Positions 16,299 through 23,930 of a stretch of DNA of 34,607 nt are shown here, piece after piece. Origin of the DNA: an uncultured Lentisphaerota bacterium (lineage in GTDB: Bacteria; Verrucomicrobiota; Kiritimatiellia; CAIQIC01); assembly GCA_903896925.1 (NCBI GenBank), contig CAITZM010000034.1, forward strand, positions 1 to 34,607. Direction: 5' to 3'. The notes under the pieces are model-generated. The model saw only the letters and a program-made list of their open reading frames with translations. It searched no databases and was not told the DNA's origin. Both the position numbers and the translations under genes were made by a program. The stretch's first letter is position 1. Each line of letters opens with the position of its first letter.

Positions 16299-17149
16299 AA
16301 AGCATCTTGGGGAAAGCAGCTGCTGCGGTGGTCTGGCTTTTCATGGCAGCGCTGCTCAATGGCTGCGCTTCGACACGCCAGTTCATTGCCTTGGATGGCG
16401 CGACGGGTGGGGCGCACAAGTTTCGTGTATATGTCGCTCGTCATAAAACAATGCTGGGTTCTGCCGTGACTTTAGAGATCAGGTGCAACGAGCGCCTGGT
16501 GGGGGCGTTGGGTTATAATGGATATCTAACCTGGCTGTGCGATGCAGACCGTAAGAATATAATCACTTGGGTCGGGAGAAAAATGCAGTTGTTGCACGAG
16601 ACGGAGGAACAAGTCTTTTTCGATCTTGATATAGAAGGCATCGCTCATCGCTTGAGCCCCGAAGCAGGGCAAGCTCTGATCTCCAGCATGACGGGTCCTG
16701 AGGTCATCGGCAGGGGTTACACGCTGATTGACGATGCCGCGGTCGGTGTGCACAAAGGCTTTGTCGAGTTTTACGAGCCCAATGACGACCCTCTCTTCTA
16801 CGCGTTCAGGGTGCAACGCCACGGCGCCAAGCAAAGCGACTTGAAAACGACAGAGATCAACAAATACGTTCCGTCTGGTCCGTATAATGGTGGGATGTTA
16901 ACGGTGCATCAGCGCCAGCGCATCGCCTCCCCGCCAGGCGCACAGCAATTTATTATGACGTGCGGAAATTGGACAAATACCGTTGAGGTTACCGTGAAAG
17001 AGCGTCACGTAACCCCCGTGAGCGTCGACTTTGTTCCTGACGTTAGAAAGCACGGCTCCGCGCGGGTCACTCAGACTTTCAAGGTGGATGTCGTTTGCGA
17101 ACCACCCGTGGAAGCAGAGGCTCATACCAAACAGTTGACCTGCCAATAG
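16295..17149 (+). CDS. Putative lipoprotein of unknown function
   Basis: A 284-residue protein. A signal peptide (hydrophobic residues 8-20) ends in a lipobox with Cys24 (LLNGC). The remainder is beta-rich with no family I recognise; residues about 45-95 contain Trp, Cys and Lys-rich strands, and the end carries two Cys residues. The GTG start at 16295 is strongly supported by AAGGAGG 6-7 nt upstream and overlaps the previous stop codon by 4 nt (GTGA), so translation is coupled. It shares the lower GC of its neighbour. The two lipoproteins probably act together at the cell envelope; this is inference. A short hairpin without a T-run lies near 17190-17204. Confidence 0.75.
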   Translation: MKSILGKAAAAVVWLFMAALLNGCASTRQFIALDGATGGAHKFRVYVARHKTMLGSAVTLEIRCNERLVGALGYNGYLTWLCDADRKNIITWVGRKMQLLHETEEQVFFDLDIEGIAHRLSPEAGQALISSMTGPEVIGRGYTLIDDAAVGVHKGFVEFYEPNDDPLFYAFRVQRHGAKQSDLKTTEINKYVPSGPYNGGMLTVHQRQRIASPPGAQQFIMTCGNWTNTVEVTVKERHVTPVSVDFVPDVRKHGSARVTQTFKVDVVCEPPVEAEAHTKQLTCQ

Positions 17150-17247
17150 CAGGGGAACAGTACTCCCGCGCTGTTAATGATAACCCTGTCCCTGACAGGC
17201 AAAGTTTGCGCCCGGTTCATCGGTCGCGCTGTTTAAAAGTTTTGTAG

Positions 17248-17498
17248 GCCCGGTCATCGACCGGGCGGGGTTGCCCCATGTTCATCTCCGCGCTAGCCAT
17301 GCACCGCAAGCGACGCACAAGCGCCGCGTGAGGTCACGCGGCCTACAACCGCGCCTTCCCTTGTAGGCCGGATCTCCGACCCGGCGCACACGAACGCCAC
17401 CGCAGCCGCGTCCTCCCGACCAAACAAACCCAACGCCCAGCGCAGGGTTGCGCTTGTGCGTGGGTGTGGGCTTGGGTTCGCCGGGGCGGAGACCCGGC
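17248..17498. repeat. Cluster of four related intergenic hairpins
   Basis: Hairpins with 8-9 bp arms and 2-3 nt loops lie at 17248-17266, 17323-17342, 17367-17385 (one mismatch) and 17480-17498, mostly flanked by GTAGGCC or GGCCTAC words. The arms differ between copies while the format is kept. This is the first half of a gene-free stretch running from 17150 to 18056. Confidence 0.8.
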
Positions 17499-17606
17499 CT
17501 ACCAAGCGGATAGAAGCTCATCCCGCGTCACGCCACGCTTTTCGCCTTCCCCTCCCTGCAAAACGCTTTTGCAGGCTGCAAAACCATGTTGCGGAGTGGG
17601 GGCATC

Positions 17607-17841
17607 CTGTTCCGCCGTCCGGTTGCGACGATGCGCCGTCTCATGGTCGCCAGCCCTCGCCCAACGGCGACGTTTGGAGGTCGGATTGTTGCATCCCGCC
17701 ATCGGATGGCGACGGTTGGTGGTCGGGTGGCTAACCCGCCGTCGGGTGGCGGCGTTGGGAGGTCGGATTGTGACCACCGGGGCTCGGGTGGTCGTAACTG
17801 GACGGCGGGTCGCCGCATACCGACGGCGGAAGGTCGTCCTG
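17607..17841. repeat. Degenerate 21-bp tandem array
   Basis: About eleven degenerate units. A core resembling GTCGGRTKG can be placed at 17680, 17701, 17722, 17741, 17762, 17783, 17804 and 17825: exactly 21 nt apart except for one 19-nt step. There are no unique spacers and no convincing coding frame. The remaining 215 nt to 18056 hold one TCCAAGCCATGGA palindrome (17900-17914) and nothing else recognised. Function unknown. Confidence 0.8.
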
Positions 17842-18056
17842 CAACGCGCATGTTGAAGGGTTGGAAGTTGGTCCGTGTCAGGCAGACCTGTGGGTCGTGT
17901 CCAAGCCATGGAAAAAAACAAACCGGCTTCTTTCCTGCACACCACCAGCAGGCGCACCCAACCGCGCCAGGTACGCACAGCCCGCCCGCCAAGGGTGGGG
18001 CAGGGCTGGGGGCTGGTGCTGCGTGGCATGACCGATGAAGGCGCGATGTGGGTTGG

Positions 18057-18692
18057 CTACTTGGGCTGCAGGACGGTCGCCAGCTTGTCCACCTCGACCT
18101 GGGCGGCGCGCAGGGACTGGAGGAACGGCCCGCTGCTGGCCTGCACCTTGGTCAGAAACGGCTTGGCCAGTTCGCTGCCGGTCCGTGTCATGTCGTTGCC
18201 GAGGAAGGTCCGGAGATCCTTGAGGTCGGCGCCATAGGTTTTGCCGGCGGTGGACATGGTGTTGACCGCCGCCATCACGCGTCCAAAATCCTGCTGCACC
18301 AGTTGCTGGCGCTCCAGGCTCATGGTCTTCAAGTCGGCGTTGCCGAGTTGGGTGGCCTGCTTCTTCCAGGTGGCGAGGTAGGCCTCCGCATGATCCTTCA
18401 GGTCCTCAATTTGATCGCTGACCTTGGCCGCCAGCTTTTGCGTGCGCTGGAGTTCTTTTTCGAAGGTGGCGAAGGCCGGGCGCAGCGCATCCGGCTGGGC
18501 CTGGGCCACGGTGGTTAGTGCTTTGTTCAGCGTGGACACCTGCTCGTCGCCGGCCGCGAGCAGTTTGTGGAGCTGCTGCAGGTCGCTGACGGCGCGCTGC
18601 GAGCGCTCGGACTGGGTCGTGGAGCAGCCAGCGCCCAGCGCCAGCAGGAGCGCCAGCGCGACCGGATGGGACAGGAGTTTGTTGTTCTTCAT
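18057..18692 (-). CDS. DUF2959-like lipoprotein
   Basis: A 211-residue predicted lipoprotein. The N-terminus has Lys residues, a Leu/Ala hydrophobic core and a lipobox with Cys23 (LGAGC). The mature part is almost entirely helical, with heptad-like Leu and Ala spacing, and resembles the DUF2959 family, whose function is not known. The ATG at 18692 has AAAGGAA about 7 nt upstream. It is transcribed divergently from the metallophosphoesterase gene; its own promoter (18815-18843) predicts a leader of about 115 nt. The family call rests on overall layout and remembered similarity. Confidence 0.8.
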   Translation of the reverse strand: MKNNKLLSHPVALALLLALGAGCSTTQSERSQRAVSDLQQLHKLLAAGDEQVSTLNKALTTVAQAQPDALRPAFATFEKELQRTQKLAAKVSDQIEDLKDHAEAYLATWKKQATQLGNADLKTMSLERQQLVQQDFGRVMAAVNTMSTAGKTYGADLKDLRTFLGNDMTRTGSELAKPFLTKVQASSGPFLQSLRAAQVEVDKLATVLQPK

Positions 18693-18814
18693 GATATGTT
18701 CCTTTCAAAGGTGGGGCTTTCTTTCCGGCCTTGCGTTCAGCGTGGCTGGCGCTCGACCGGCCGGTGCGGCACGACTGAGGCTGACAGGACTGGCACCCCT
18801 TAACATGACGCGCA

Positions 18815-18843
18815 GACATACCGGCAGGTAAAACGCTTGTCAA
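18815..18843 (-). promoter_or_regulatory. Promoter of the DUF2959-like gene
   Basis: On the minus strand, consensus TTGACA (18838-18843), a 17-nt spacer and TATGTC (18815-18820). It sits back to back with the metallophosphoesterase promoter, 12 nt away. Confidence 0.7.
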
Positions 18844-18855
18844 GCATGTCAAACC

Positions 18856-18885
18856 TTGGAATCTGCGGCGCGCTTGCGCTATAAG
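18856..18885 (+). promoter_or_regulatory. Promoter of the metallophosphoesterase gene
   Basis: TTGGAA at 18856-18861, an 18-nt spacer and TATAAG at 18880-18885. It is compatible with a start near 18892, before any of the candidate start codons. Confidence 0.6.
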
Positions 18886-18936
18886 CGCGCGGCCGGAACC
18901 ATGTGGGATCGAATGCATATGACCAAGGGTAGCCTG

Positions 18937-19983
18937 ATGCGCAGCGCGGTGTGGGCGCTGGCGCTCTGCGCGCAGCTCTGCGCCGTGTCCGCCGGCCCGG
19001 CGCGCGAGGTCACCTTCCTCTCGACCTCGGATCCGCACTATCGCCAGGCCGACCACCGGCTGGGGCAGCACAACGACCTCCACCGTGCCACGATCGAGGA
19101 GATGAACCGCATCGCGCGCCTCGCCTGGCCGCACAAGCTCGGCGGCGGCCAGATCGCCCCGCCGCGCGGCGTGGTCGTGCTCGGCGACCTGATCGATGAC
19201 GGCGACCAGCGCCTGGACGGGCGGACTGTCAGCGCGGAGCAATACCAGCTCTTCCGCGCCGACTTCGGCCTCGACGGAACCGACGGGCTGCTCAAGTTCC
19301 CGGCCTTCGAGGGGTGGGGGAACCACGACGGCCCGCCGGAGGGCAAGGAGAAGTCCGGCTTCAGTTCCCAGGGCGAAATCAGGAAGCGCAACCTGATCCG
19401 CCAACACAAAGGGTTGATCTCGAACCTCTCCTCGAACGGGCTGCATTATGCGTGGGACTGGGCCGACGTCCACTTCGTGCAGCTCAACCTCTATCCGGCG
19501 GACCGGCAGCGGGCGGGCGTCAAATATTCGCCGGTCTGGCACGATCCGCAGGGCGCGCTCACGTTCCTCAAGCAGGACCTCGCCGCCAAGGTCGGCGCGA
19601 GCGGCCGGCCCGTGGTCCTGATGAGCCACTGCGGCTTCGACACCGATTGGTGGACGAAGGAGGATTGGAAAGACCTCTATGACGCGGCGCGCGACTACAA
19701 CATCGTGCTCTATCTCTATGGCCACAGCGGTACCGGCGTCCGGACCTGGGCGCCCGAGGGCGAGGCGAAGGCGTGGGACTGTATCAACGACGGCCAGACC
19801 GACAAGGGCTTCTTCGTCATTCAACTCACCGACCACCGCCTGCGCGCCGCGATGCGGGTCAAGACGGGGGTGAAGGTCACGAAGCAGCCCGATGGCTCCT
19901 CGCACCACGCATGGGGCGGCGGCTGGGAATGGAAGTGGACCCTGGATAAAGCCCTTGCAGCACCGGCCACGGCAACCCCCTGA
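18937..19983 (+). CDS. Exported calcineurin-like metallophosphoesterase
   Basis: A 348-residue secreted phosphoesterase-like protein. Residues 1-20 form a signal peptide ending at AVSAG. The five metallophosphoesterase blocks are present: D32 and H34 (SDPHY), G83-D84 with the following Asp (GDLIDDG), GNHD at 128-131, H231 (SHCG) and G262-H263 (YGHSG). These bind a dinuclear metal centre. The C-terminus is Trp-rich. The ATG at 18937 is chosen because AAGGG lies 7 nt upstream and the signal peptide then starts cleanly; in-frame ATGs at 18901, 18913 and 18919 are alternatives. Substrate (phosphomonoester, phosphodiester or nucleotide) is not predictable. It stands alone between two promoters. 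Confidence 0.88.
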   Translation: MRSAVWALALCAQLCAVSAGPAREVTFLSTSDPHYRQADHRLGQHNDLHRATIEEMNRIARLAWPHKLGGGQIAPPRGVVVLGDLIDDGDQRLDGRTVSAEQYQLFRADFGLDGTDGLLKFPAFEGWGNHDGPPEGKEKSGFSSQGEIRKRNLIRQHKGLISNLSSNGLHYAWDWADVHFVQLNLYPADRQRAGVKYSPVWHDPQGALTFLKQDLAAKVGASGRPVVLMSHCGFDTDWWTKEDWKDLYDAARDYNIVLYLYGHSGTGVRTWAPEGEAKAWDCINDGQTDKGFFVIQLTDHRLRAAMRVKTGVKVTKQPDGSSHHAWGGGWEWKWTLDKALAAPATATP

Positions 19984-20030
19984 CGGGAGCCCGCCCCGCT
20001 CCGACTTTTGCGCTGAGGGCAAAAATTGAA

Positions 20031-20059
20031 TTGGAAAGACCCGCCGTGCAGCGTATTTT
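20031..20059 (+). promoter_or_regulatory. Promoter of the membrane/coiled-coil gene pair
   Basis: TTGGAA at 20031-20036, a 17-nt spacer and TATTTT at 20054-20059, about 50 nt before the ATG at 20113. Confidence 0.6.
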
Positions 20060-20112
20060 GGCCGTGCGGTTCGCGGCCGCGTGAGAAACGGTCGCGACAG
20101 GAGAACGCAAAC

Positions 20113-21771
20113 ATGAAACTGCTTCGCATACTGATTATCGTGGCGTTGGTCACAGGCCTCTATGCCCTGCTGCAACTGCCGGATCCGCTGGCCGACCGGC
20201 CGGAAGCGGAGTACGTCAGCCTGCCCGAGGCCGACTTTGCCGAGGCCGCGAGCATGGCGTGGAAGGCCGGGCTGCACGGCGAGGCGGTCCTGCTGATCGA
20301 TTACAGCATCGAGCAGCAGCTCGCCGACGACTCGCAGTGCCTGCAGTTGCGCGAGGGCTTCGTGACCACGTTGCAGAAGGACCTGACGCCGGCGGGCAAG
20401 CTCCAGGCGCTCGGCCTGCTGACCGTGCCGACCGATGCCAACTGGTTCGACAGCCTGTCCGGCAATTCGGTGGCCGACTACTTCATCTATGGCGCCGGCG
20501 CGGTCGACCTGCCGCTGCCCGCCGGTGCGAGCGATCCGTTCCTCAACGCCGCGCAGGGTGCGCAGACCCTCGTGGCCGCCTTCCCCCCGCTCGGCCCGGC
20601 GATCCGGCTGTGCATCGCGGCGCGCACGCAAGGCGTGCTCAACCGTGGCCTGTCGCAGCAGCTGTCCGACGCGTTCCTGTTTGTGCGCGCCGCGGCGAGC
20701 CCCTCGCTGGCTGTCAGCGCGGCGCAGGAATCCATCATGCCGATCTATCAGCTCGCGCGGCAGTGCAAGACGTGGGCGGAGTTCGAGGTCCTGCTGCGCA
20801 ACGCGGGCAGCGTGGACCAGATCAAGGCCCTGACGCGCATCGCGGGCGGTTCGCCCCGCAGCGCGCGCCGGCTTGCCCAGATCCTGCTGGTCGCCGGCGA
20901 CCGCGGGGCCGACGCGAATGCCCGCGCCCTCGGCTTTGTCCTGCAGCATGGCGCCAAGGGCTTTGACTCGCTCCACGCCGCCGTGCGCAAGGGGCCCAAG
21001 GGGGTTGCGGCCCTGGCCAAACACCCGGCGCTGCCGGTCGCCCAGCTCAACTCGGTGCGCCGGTCGCCGCCGTTCCTCTTCGGCGAGAGCGGCCTCATGC
21101 TGTGGCGCGCCGAGCAGGTGCGGCACGGCTGGGGCGCCACGTTCGTCAAGTACGCGGTCATTGCCGTGCTGTGCGGTCTCGTCTTCGTGTTGCTGCTGCC
21201 GCGCCAGTTGTTCCGCGAGAAATTCCTGCCGGCGACGCCGCTCGCCCGCGTCTCCGAGGAGCAGGTCGGCGGGATCTACTGGTCCGTCATCGTGCTCGCC
21301 GCGATTTCCGTCTGCCTGCTGCTGGTGCTGCCGGCGATCACGCCGGCGGGTGCGGTGGATGAAAGCGGCGCAGCGGTGCCGGGCGGCACGGGTGCCGTCG
21401 CCAGCTCGACGAGTTTCGTGGAGAAGAACCAGGTGCTGTCGCTGACGATCTTGATGGCGGTGATCATGATCGTGCAGGGCGCGTGCCTGTGGATCGCGCG
21501 CCGCAAGCTCCGCGAGGTCGAGGCCGACACCTTCGCCGATGCGTCGCTCAAGCTGCGCCGGCTGGAGAACCTCGACATCTTCTTCGACCTGCCGCTCTAC
21601 TGCGGTCTGGCCCTGACGATCTTCGCCTTCATCCTCATCAGCACCTTTGGCGCGGGCGTCAGCCGCTTCCTGGCCTATTCCTCCACCTTCATCGGCATCA
21701 TCTTTGCCGTCATCCTGCGCGTCGGGCATCTGTACCCGCTGCGCGAGAAACTGATCACCCAGAAAGGTTGA
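20113..21771 (+). CDS. Polytopic membrane protein, possibly MotA/TolQ-like
   Basis: A 552-residue protein I cannot assign to a named family. Helices: 4-21, then a region of about 320 residues that is Ala/Leu-rich and helical, then 344-363, 387-409, 441-462, 493-512 and 517-536. A charged segment at 463-487 separates the fourth helix from the final pair. That final pair (LPLYCGLALT... and FLAYSSTFIGIIFAV) has the Ser/Thr and small-residue pattern reminiscent of the last two helices of TolQ/ExbB/MotA proteins. The ATG at 20113 has AGGAGA 8 nt upstream. The partner gene starts 7 nt after its stop, so the products probably form a complex. The motor assignment is inference only. Confidence 0.85.
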   Translation: MKLLRILIIVALVTGLYALLQLPDPLADRPEAEYVSLPEADFAEAASMAWKAGLHGEAVLLIDYSIEQQLADDSQCLQLREGFVTTLQKDLTPAGKLQALGLLTVPTDANWFDSLSGNSVADYFIYGAGAVDLPLPAGASDPFLNAAQGAQTLVAAFPPLGPAIRLCIAARTQGVLNRGLSQQLSDAFLFVRAAASPSLAVSAAQESIMPIYQLARQCKTWAEFEVLLRNAGSVDQIKALTRIAGGSPRSARRLAQILLVAGDRGADANARALGFVLQHGAKGFDSLHAAVRKGPKGVAALAKHPALPVAQLNSVRRSPPFLFGESGLMLWRAEQVRHGWGATFVKYAVIAVLCGLVFVLLLPRQLFREKFLPATPLARVSEEQVGGIYWSVIVLAAISVCLLLVLPAITPAGAVDESGAAVPGGTGAVASSTSFVEKNQVLSLTILMAVIMIVQGACLWIARRKLREVEADTFADASLKLRRLENLDIFFDLPLYCGLALTIFAFILISTFGAGVSRFLAYSSTFIGIIFAVILRVGHLYPLREKLITQKG

Positions 21772-21778
21772 GCGCGCC

Positions 21779-23623
21779 ATGAGGCCCTCCCTCCTAGTCA
21801 TCATCATGGATTTCCTGGTCAGCTCCCTGCTGCTCTTCGTCAGCGGTCCGGGCACGCGCGAGGAGGGGCTGCCGACCCGCGGTGCCACGCGCGGGCCGAC
21901 CGCCGCGGAGACCGCGCCGGAGTTCGCGCCCGCCGCCATCCTCGACATGGAGCAGCAGTGGGCCCGCGAGTACCAGCAGCAGCTGGCCGAGACGAAGATC
22001 TCGTCGCAGGCCGAGGCGCTCTCGCTGATGGCGCTGCGCGGCCGCGAGCTGACCGCCGCCCGGGCGCAGCTGGAAGGCCAGGTCACGCAGCAGCACGCCG
22101 ACCTCGAGCAGAAGCAGCAGAACCTGGCGCAGCTGAGCAGCACGGTGGGCGACCTCCGCGCCGAGCGCGCGCGGCAGGACGCGGCCCTGCAGGCGACGCG
22201 CCAGCAGGCCGCGACGCTGGCCGATGAAAAGAGCGTCGTCACCGCCGCGCGCGACGCGCTGGCGACCGCCAAGGCCGAGACGGAGCGCAAGCTGCAGGAG
22301 GCCGAGGCCCACCGCCAGGAACTCGCCGCACAGGCGCTGCAGTTGCGCCAGCGCATCGCCGAGCAGGCCGATCTGCTCCGCCGCCAGACGCAGACGCTCG
22401 CCAGCCAGCAGCAGACCATCAGCGACGACCTGCGCAACCTGACGACGACGCAGACGCGCATCGAGGGCAAGGCCGACGCCATCCAGCGCGGACAAACGGA
22501 CATGCAGAACTCGCTCTCGCAGTTCCAGCTGTTCGCCGCCAACCTGCCCAAGGAGTGGAAGAGCACCGCGCAGCAGATCGCCGGCGACCAGGCGCGGCTG
22601 ATGGGCGCGGTGACCGGCTTGACGGCGATGGTCCGGTCCCAGAACCCGGCGCAGACCGGTCCGGAGCAGGAGCTCGTCCGCGACCGCATCCGGGAACTGA
22701 ACAATCTCAACAGCCAGCTGACGCGCCAGTTGACCTCGCTGGCGACCAACAATTTCGACGGCGGTGCGCTCGGCGCCGAGTTGCGCGCCGTACGCCAGCA
22801 GCAGGTGCAGCTGCAGGCCGGCATTGGCGGGCTGGGTTCGCGCCTGGGCGAGATGGAGACGCGGCAGATCGGCCCGTTCGCCAAGTTCCGCGATGCGCGC
22901 GTCGGCGTTCGCTCCGCCCTCACGGCCGCCAAGGTCGGCGGGGTCAACGCGCCCGGCCCCGCGCCCAGCTCCTTCAGCACCACCACCTACGCCCCGATGG
23001 TGTATTCCGGCGACCGGTTCTGGCTCATCCTGCATGCGGGCGACCTGGGTGTCACCTGGCGCGACCTTGATGACGACCTCGACCGCATGACCTTCACCGC
23101 GCTCGTGCCCGGCCATGCCGTGCCGCAGCCGTTGCACGGGCCCGCGCGTCCGCTGGGCGGCGAGCCGCGCCTCGTGTTGTTCGACCTGCGGCAGGAGCCC
23201 GGCATCCTGACGGCGCTCAACGGCGCCAGCCAGGTCAAGGCCGCCGCGCTGCTCGGCCGCAAGGGCCTCGAAAAGCGCGGCGCGCGCGATCTCTACCTCT
23301 TCAAGCGCACCGGCGAGGGCCTCGGCTTCGCGGTGGAGCTCGCGCCCGACCTGGCCCAGCCCGGCTATCTGGCGCTGCGCAGCACCTACAACCGCTTCAT
23401 CAACTTCCTGAGCACCCAGCTCATCAGCACCGCCGCGCAGCGACCCGAGGCCGGCGACTTTGTCGTCACCTCCGAGGGTGGCGTCGTAGGCGTCATGGTG
23501 GACGACCAGCGGGCCTACATCCTCAGCGATGCCGACTTTGTGGCCGGCCCGCGCGCGATCTCGCTGATCACGCCGCGCGACTTTGCCCACGATGCGCTCG
23601 AATTGCGCAAGACGCTGAAGTAG
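21779..23623 (+). CDS. Membrane-anchored coiled-coil protein, possibly MotB/ExbD-like
   Basis: A 614-residue protein, family not recognised. One N-terminal helix (residues 4-22) carries Asp11 within IIMDFLVSSLLLF, like the ion-coupling Asp in the single helix of ExbD/TolR/MotB. A linker to about residue 55 is followed by a long coiled coil rich in Gln, Ala and Glu (about 55-260), a second helical region (260-365) and a globular C-terminal domain (395-600). That domain's TSEGGVVGVMV strand recalls the end of trypsin-like folds, without an evident catalytic Ser. The ATG at 21779 has AAAGG 9 nt upstream. It is translationally close to the preceding membrane protein. Scaffold or motor-stator roles are possible; neither is shown. 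Confidence 0.85.
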   Translation: MRPSLLVIIMDFLVSSLLLFVSGPGTREEGLPTRGATRGPTAAETAPEFAPAAILDMEQQWAREYQQQLAETKISSQAEALSLMALRGRELTAARAQLEGQVTQQHADLEQKQQNLAQLSSTVGDLRAERARQDAALQATRQQAATLADEKSVVTAARDALATAKAETERKLQEAEAHRQELAAQALQLRQRIAEQADLLRRQTQTLASQQQTISDDLRNLTTTQTRIEGKADAIQRGQTDMQNSLSQFQLFAANLPKEWKSTAQQIAGDQARLMGAVTGLTAMVRSQNPAQTGPEQELVRDRIRELNNLNSQLTRQLTSLATNNFDGGALGAELRAVRQQQVQLQAGIGGLGSRLGEMETRQIGPFAKFRDARVGVRSALTAAKVGGVNAPGPAPSSFSTTTYAPMVYSGDRFWLILHAGDLGVTWRDLDDDLDRMTFTALVPGHAVPQPLHGPARPLGGEPRLVLFDLRQEPGILTALNGASQVKAAALLGRKGLEKRGARDLYLFKRTGEGLGFAVELAPDLAQPGYLALRSTYNRFINFLSTQLISTAAQRPEAGDFVVTSEGGVVGVMVDDQRAYILSDADFVAGPRAISLITPRDFAHDALELRKTLK

Positions 23624-23640
23624 CGGCCTGACCATGTGGC

Positions 23641-23828
23641 GGCAGGTGTCCCACCTGCCGGTGAGTCGGGCGTCCCGCCCGACCACCTCGCACCCCCCAT
23701 ATCCTCACGGCGCCGCTTGCACCGGCACGCGGGACGCGTGCCGCCACGCAGCGCGCACAGGCCTGGCCGAGCCTGTACAGCGCCGTGTATTGCTTTCTGA
23801 TTTTGTAGGCGGGGTTTTCCAACCCCGC
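23641..23828. repeat. Four intergenic hairpins between the coiled-coil gene and recD2
   Basis: Perfect 8-bp-arm hairpins at 23641-23659 (loop tcc), 23665-23683 (loop tcc), 23724-23742 (loop gga) and 23809-23828 (loop ttcc). Arms are unrelated between copies; loops are nearly constant. The 307-nt gap holds these and the recD2 promoter, with no gene. Confidence 0.85.
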
Positions 23829-23918
23829 GAACCCAATCCGAACGGCAAAACGGCTCGCGAGGACGTTCGCCCTCCCGCTGCTTTTTGTTTCCCCGCTTCC
23901 ATTCTGCGGCGCGGCCGC

Positions 23919-23924
23919 TACACT
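23919..23924 (+). promoter_or_regulatory. recD2 -10 box, leaderless geometry
   Basis: TACACT ends 6 nt before the ATG at 23931, in a context (gctacactgcgcccatg) closely matching those at 14275 and 28101. Only a poor -35 match (cttcca) lies about 17 nt upstream. There is no Shine-Dalgarno. Confidence 0.5.
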
Positions 23925-23930
23925 GCGCCC

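Noticed and set aside
17190..17204. Terminator after the second lipoprotein gene
   Set aside because: The 6-bp stem with a 3-nt loop lacks a following T-run.
17607..17841. CRISPR array
   Set aside because: Units are contiguous and degenerate, with no unique spacers and no cas genes nearby.
17456..18038. Several overlapping open frames in the repeat region
   Set aside because: They are stop-free only because of the 21-bp periodicity and GC content; no SD, domain or preferred frame supports them.
18406..22986. A 1526-codon open frame on the minus strand
   Set aside because: It runs antisense to the metallophosphoesterase and the membrane/coiled-coil pair, which have signal peptides, motifs and SDs. 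Long stop-free antisense frames are expected at this GC content, and its translation is low-complexity Arg/Ala text.
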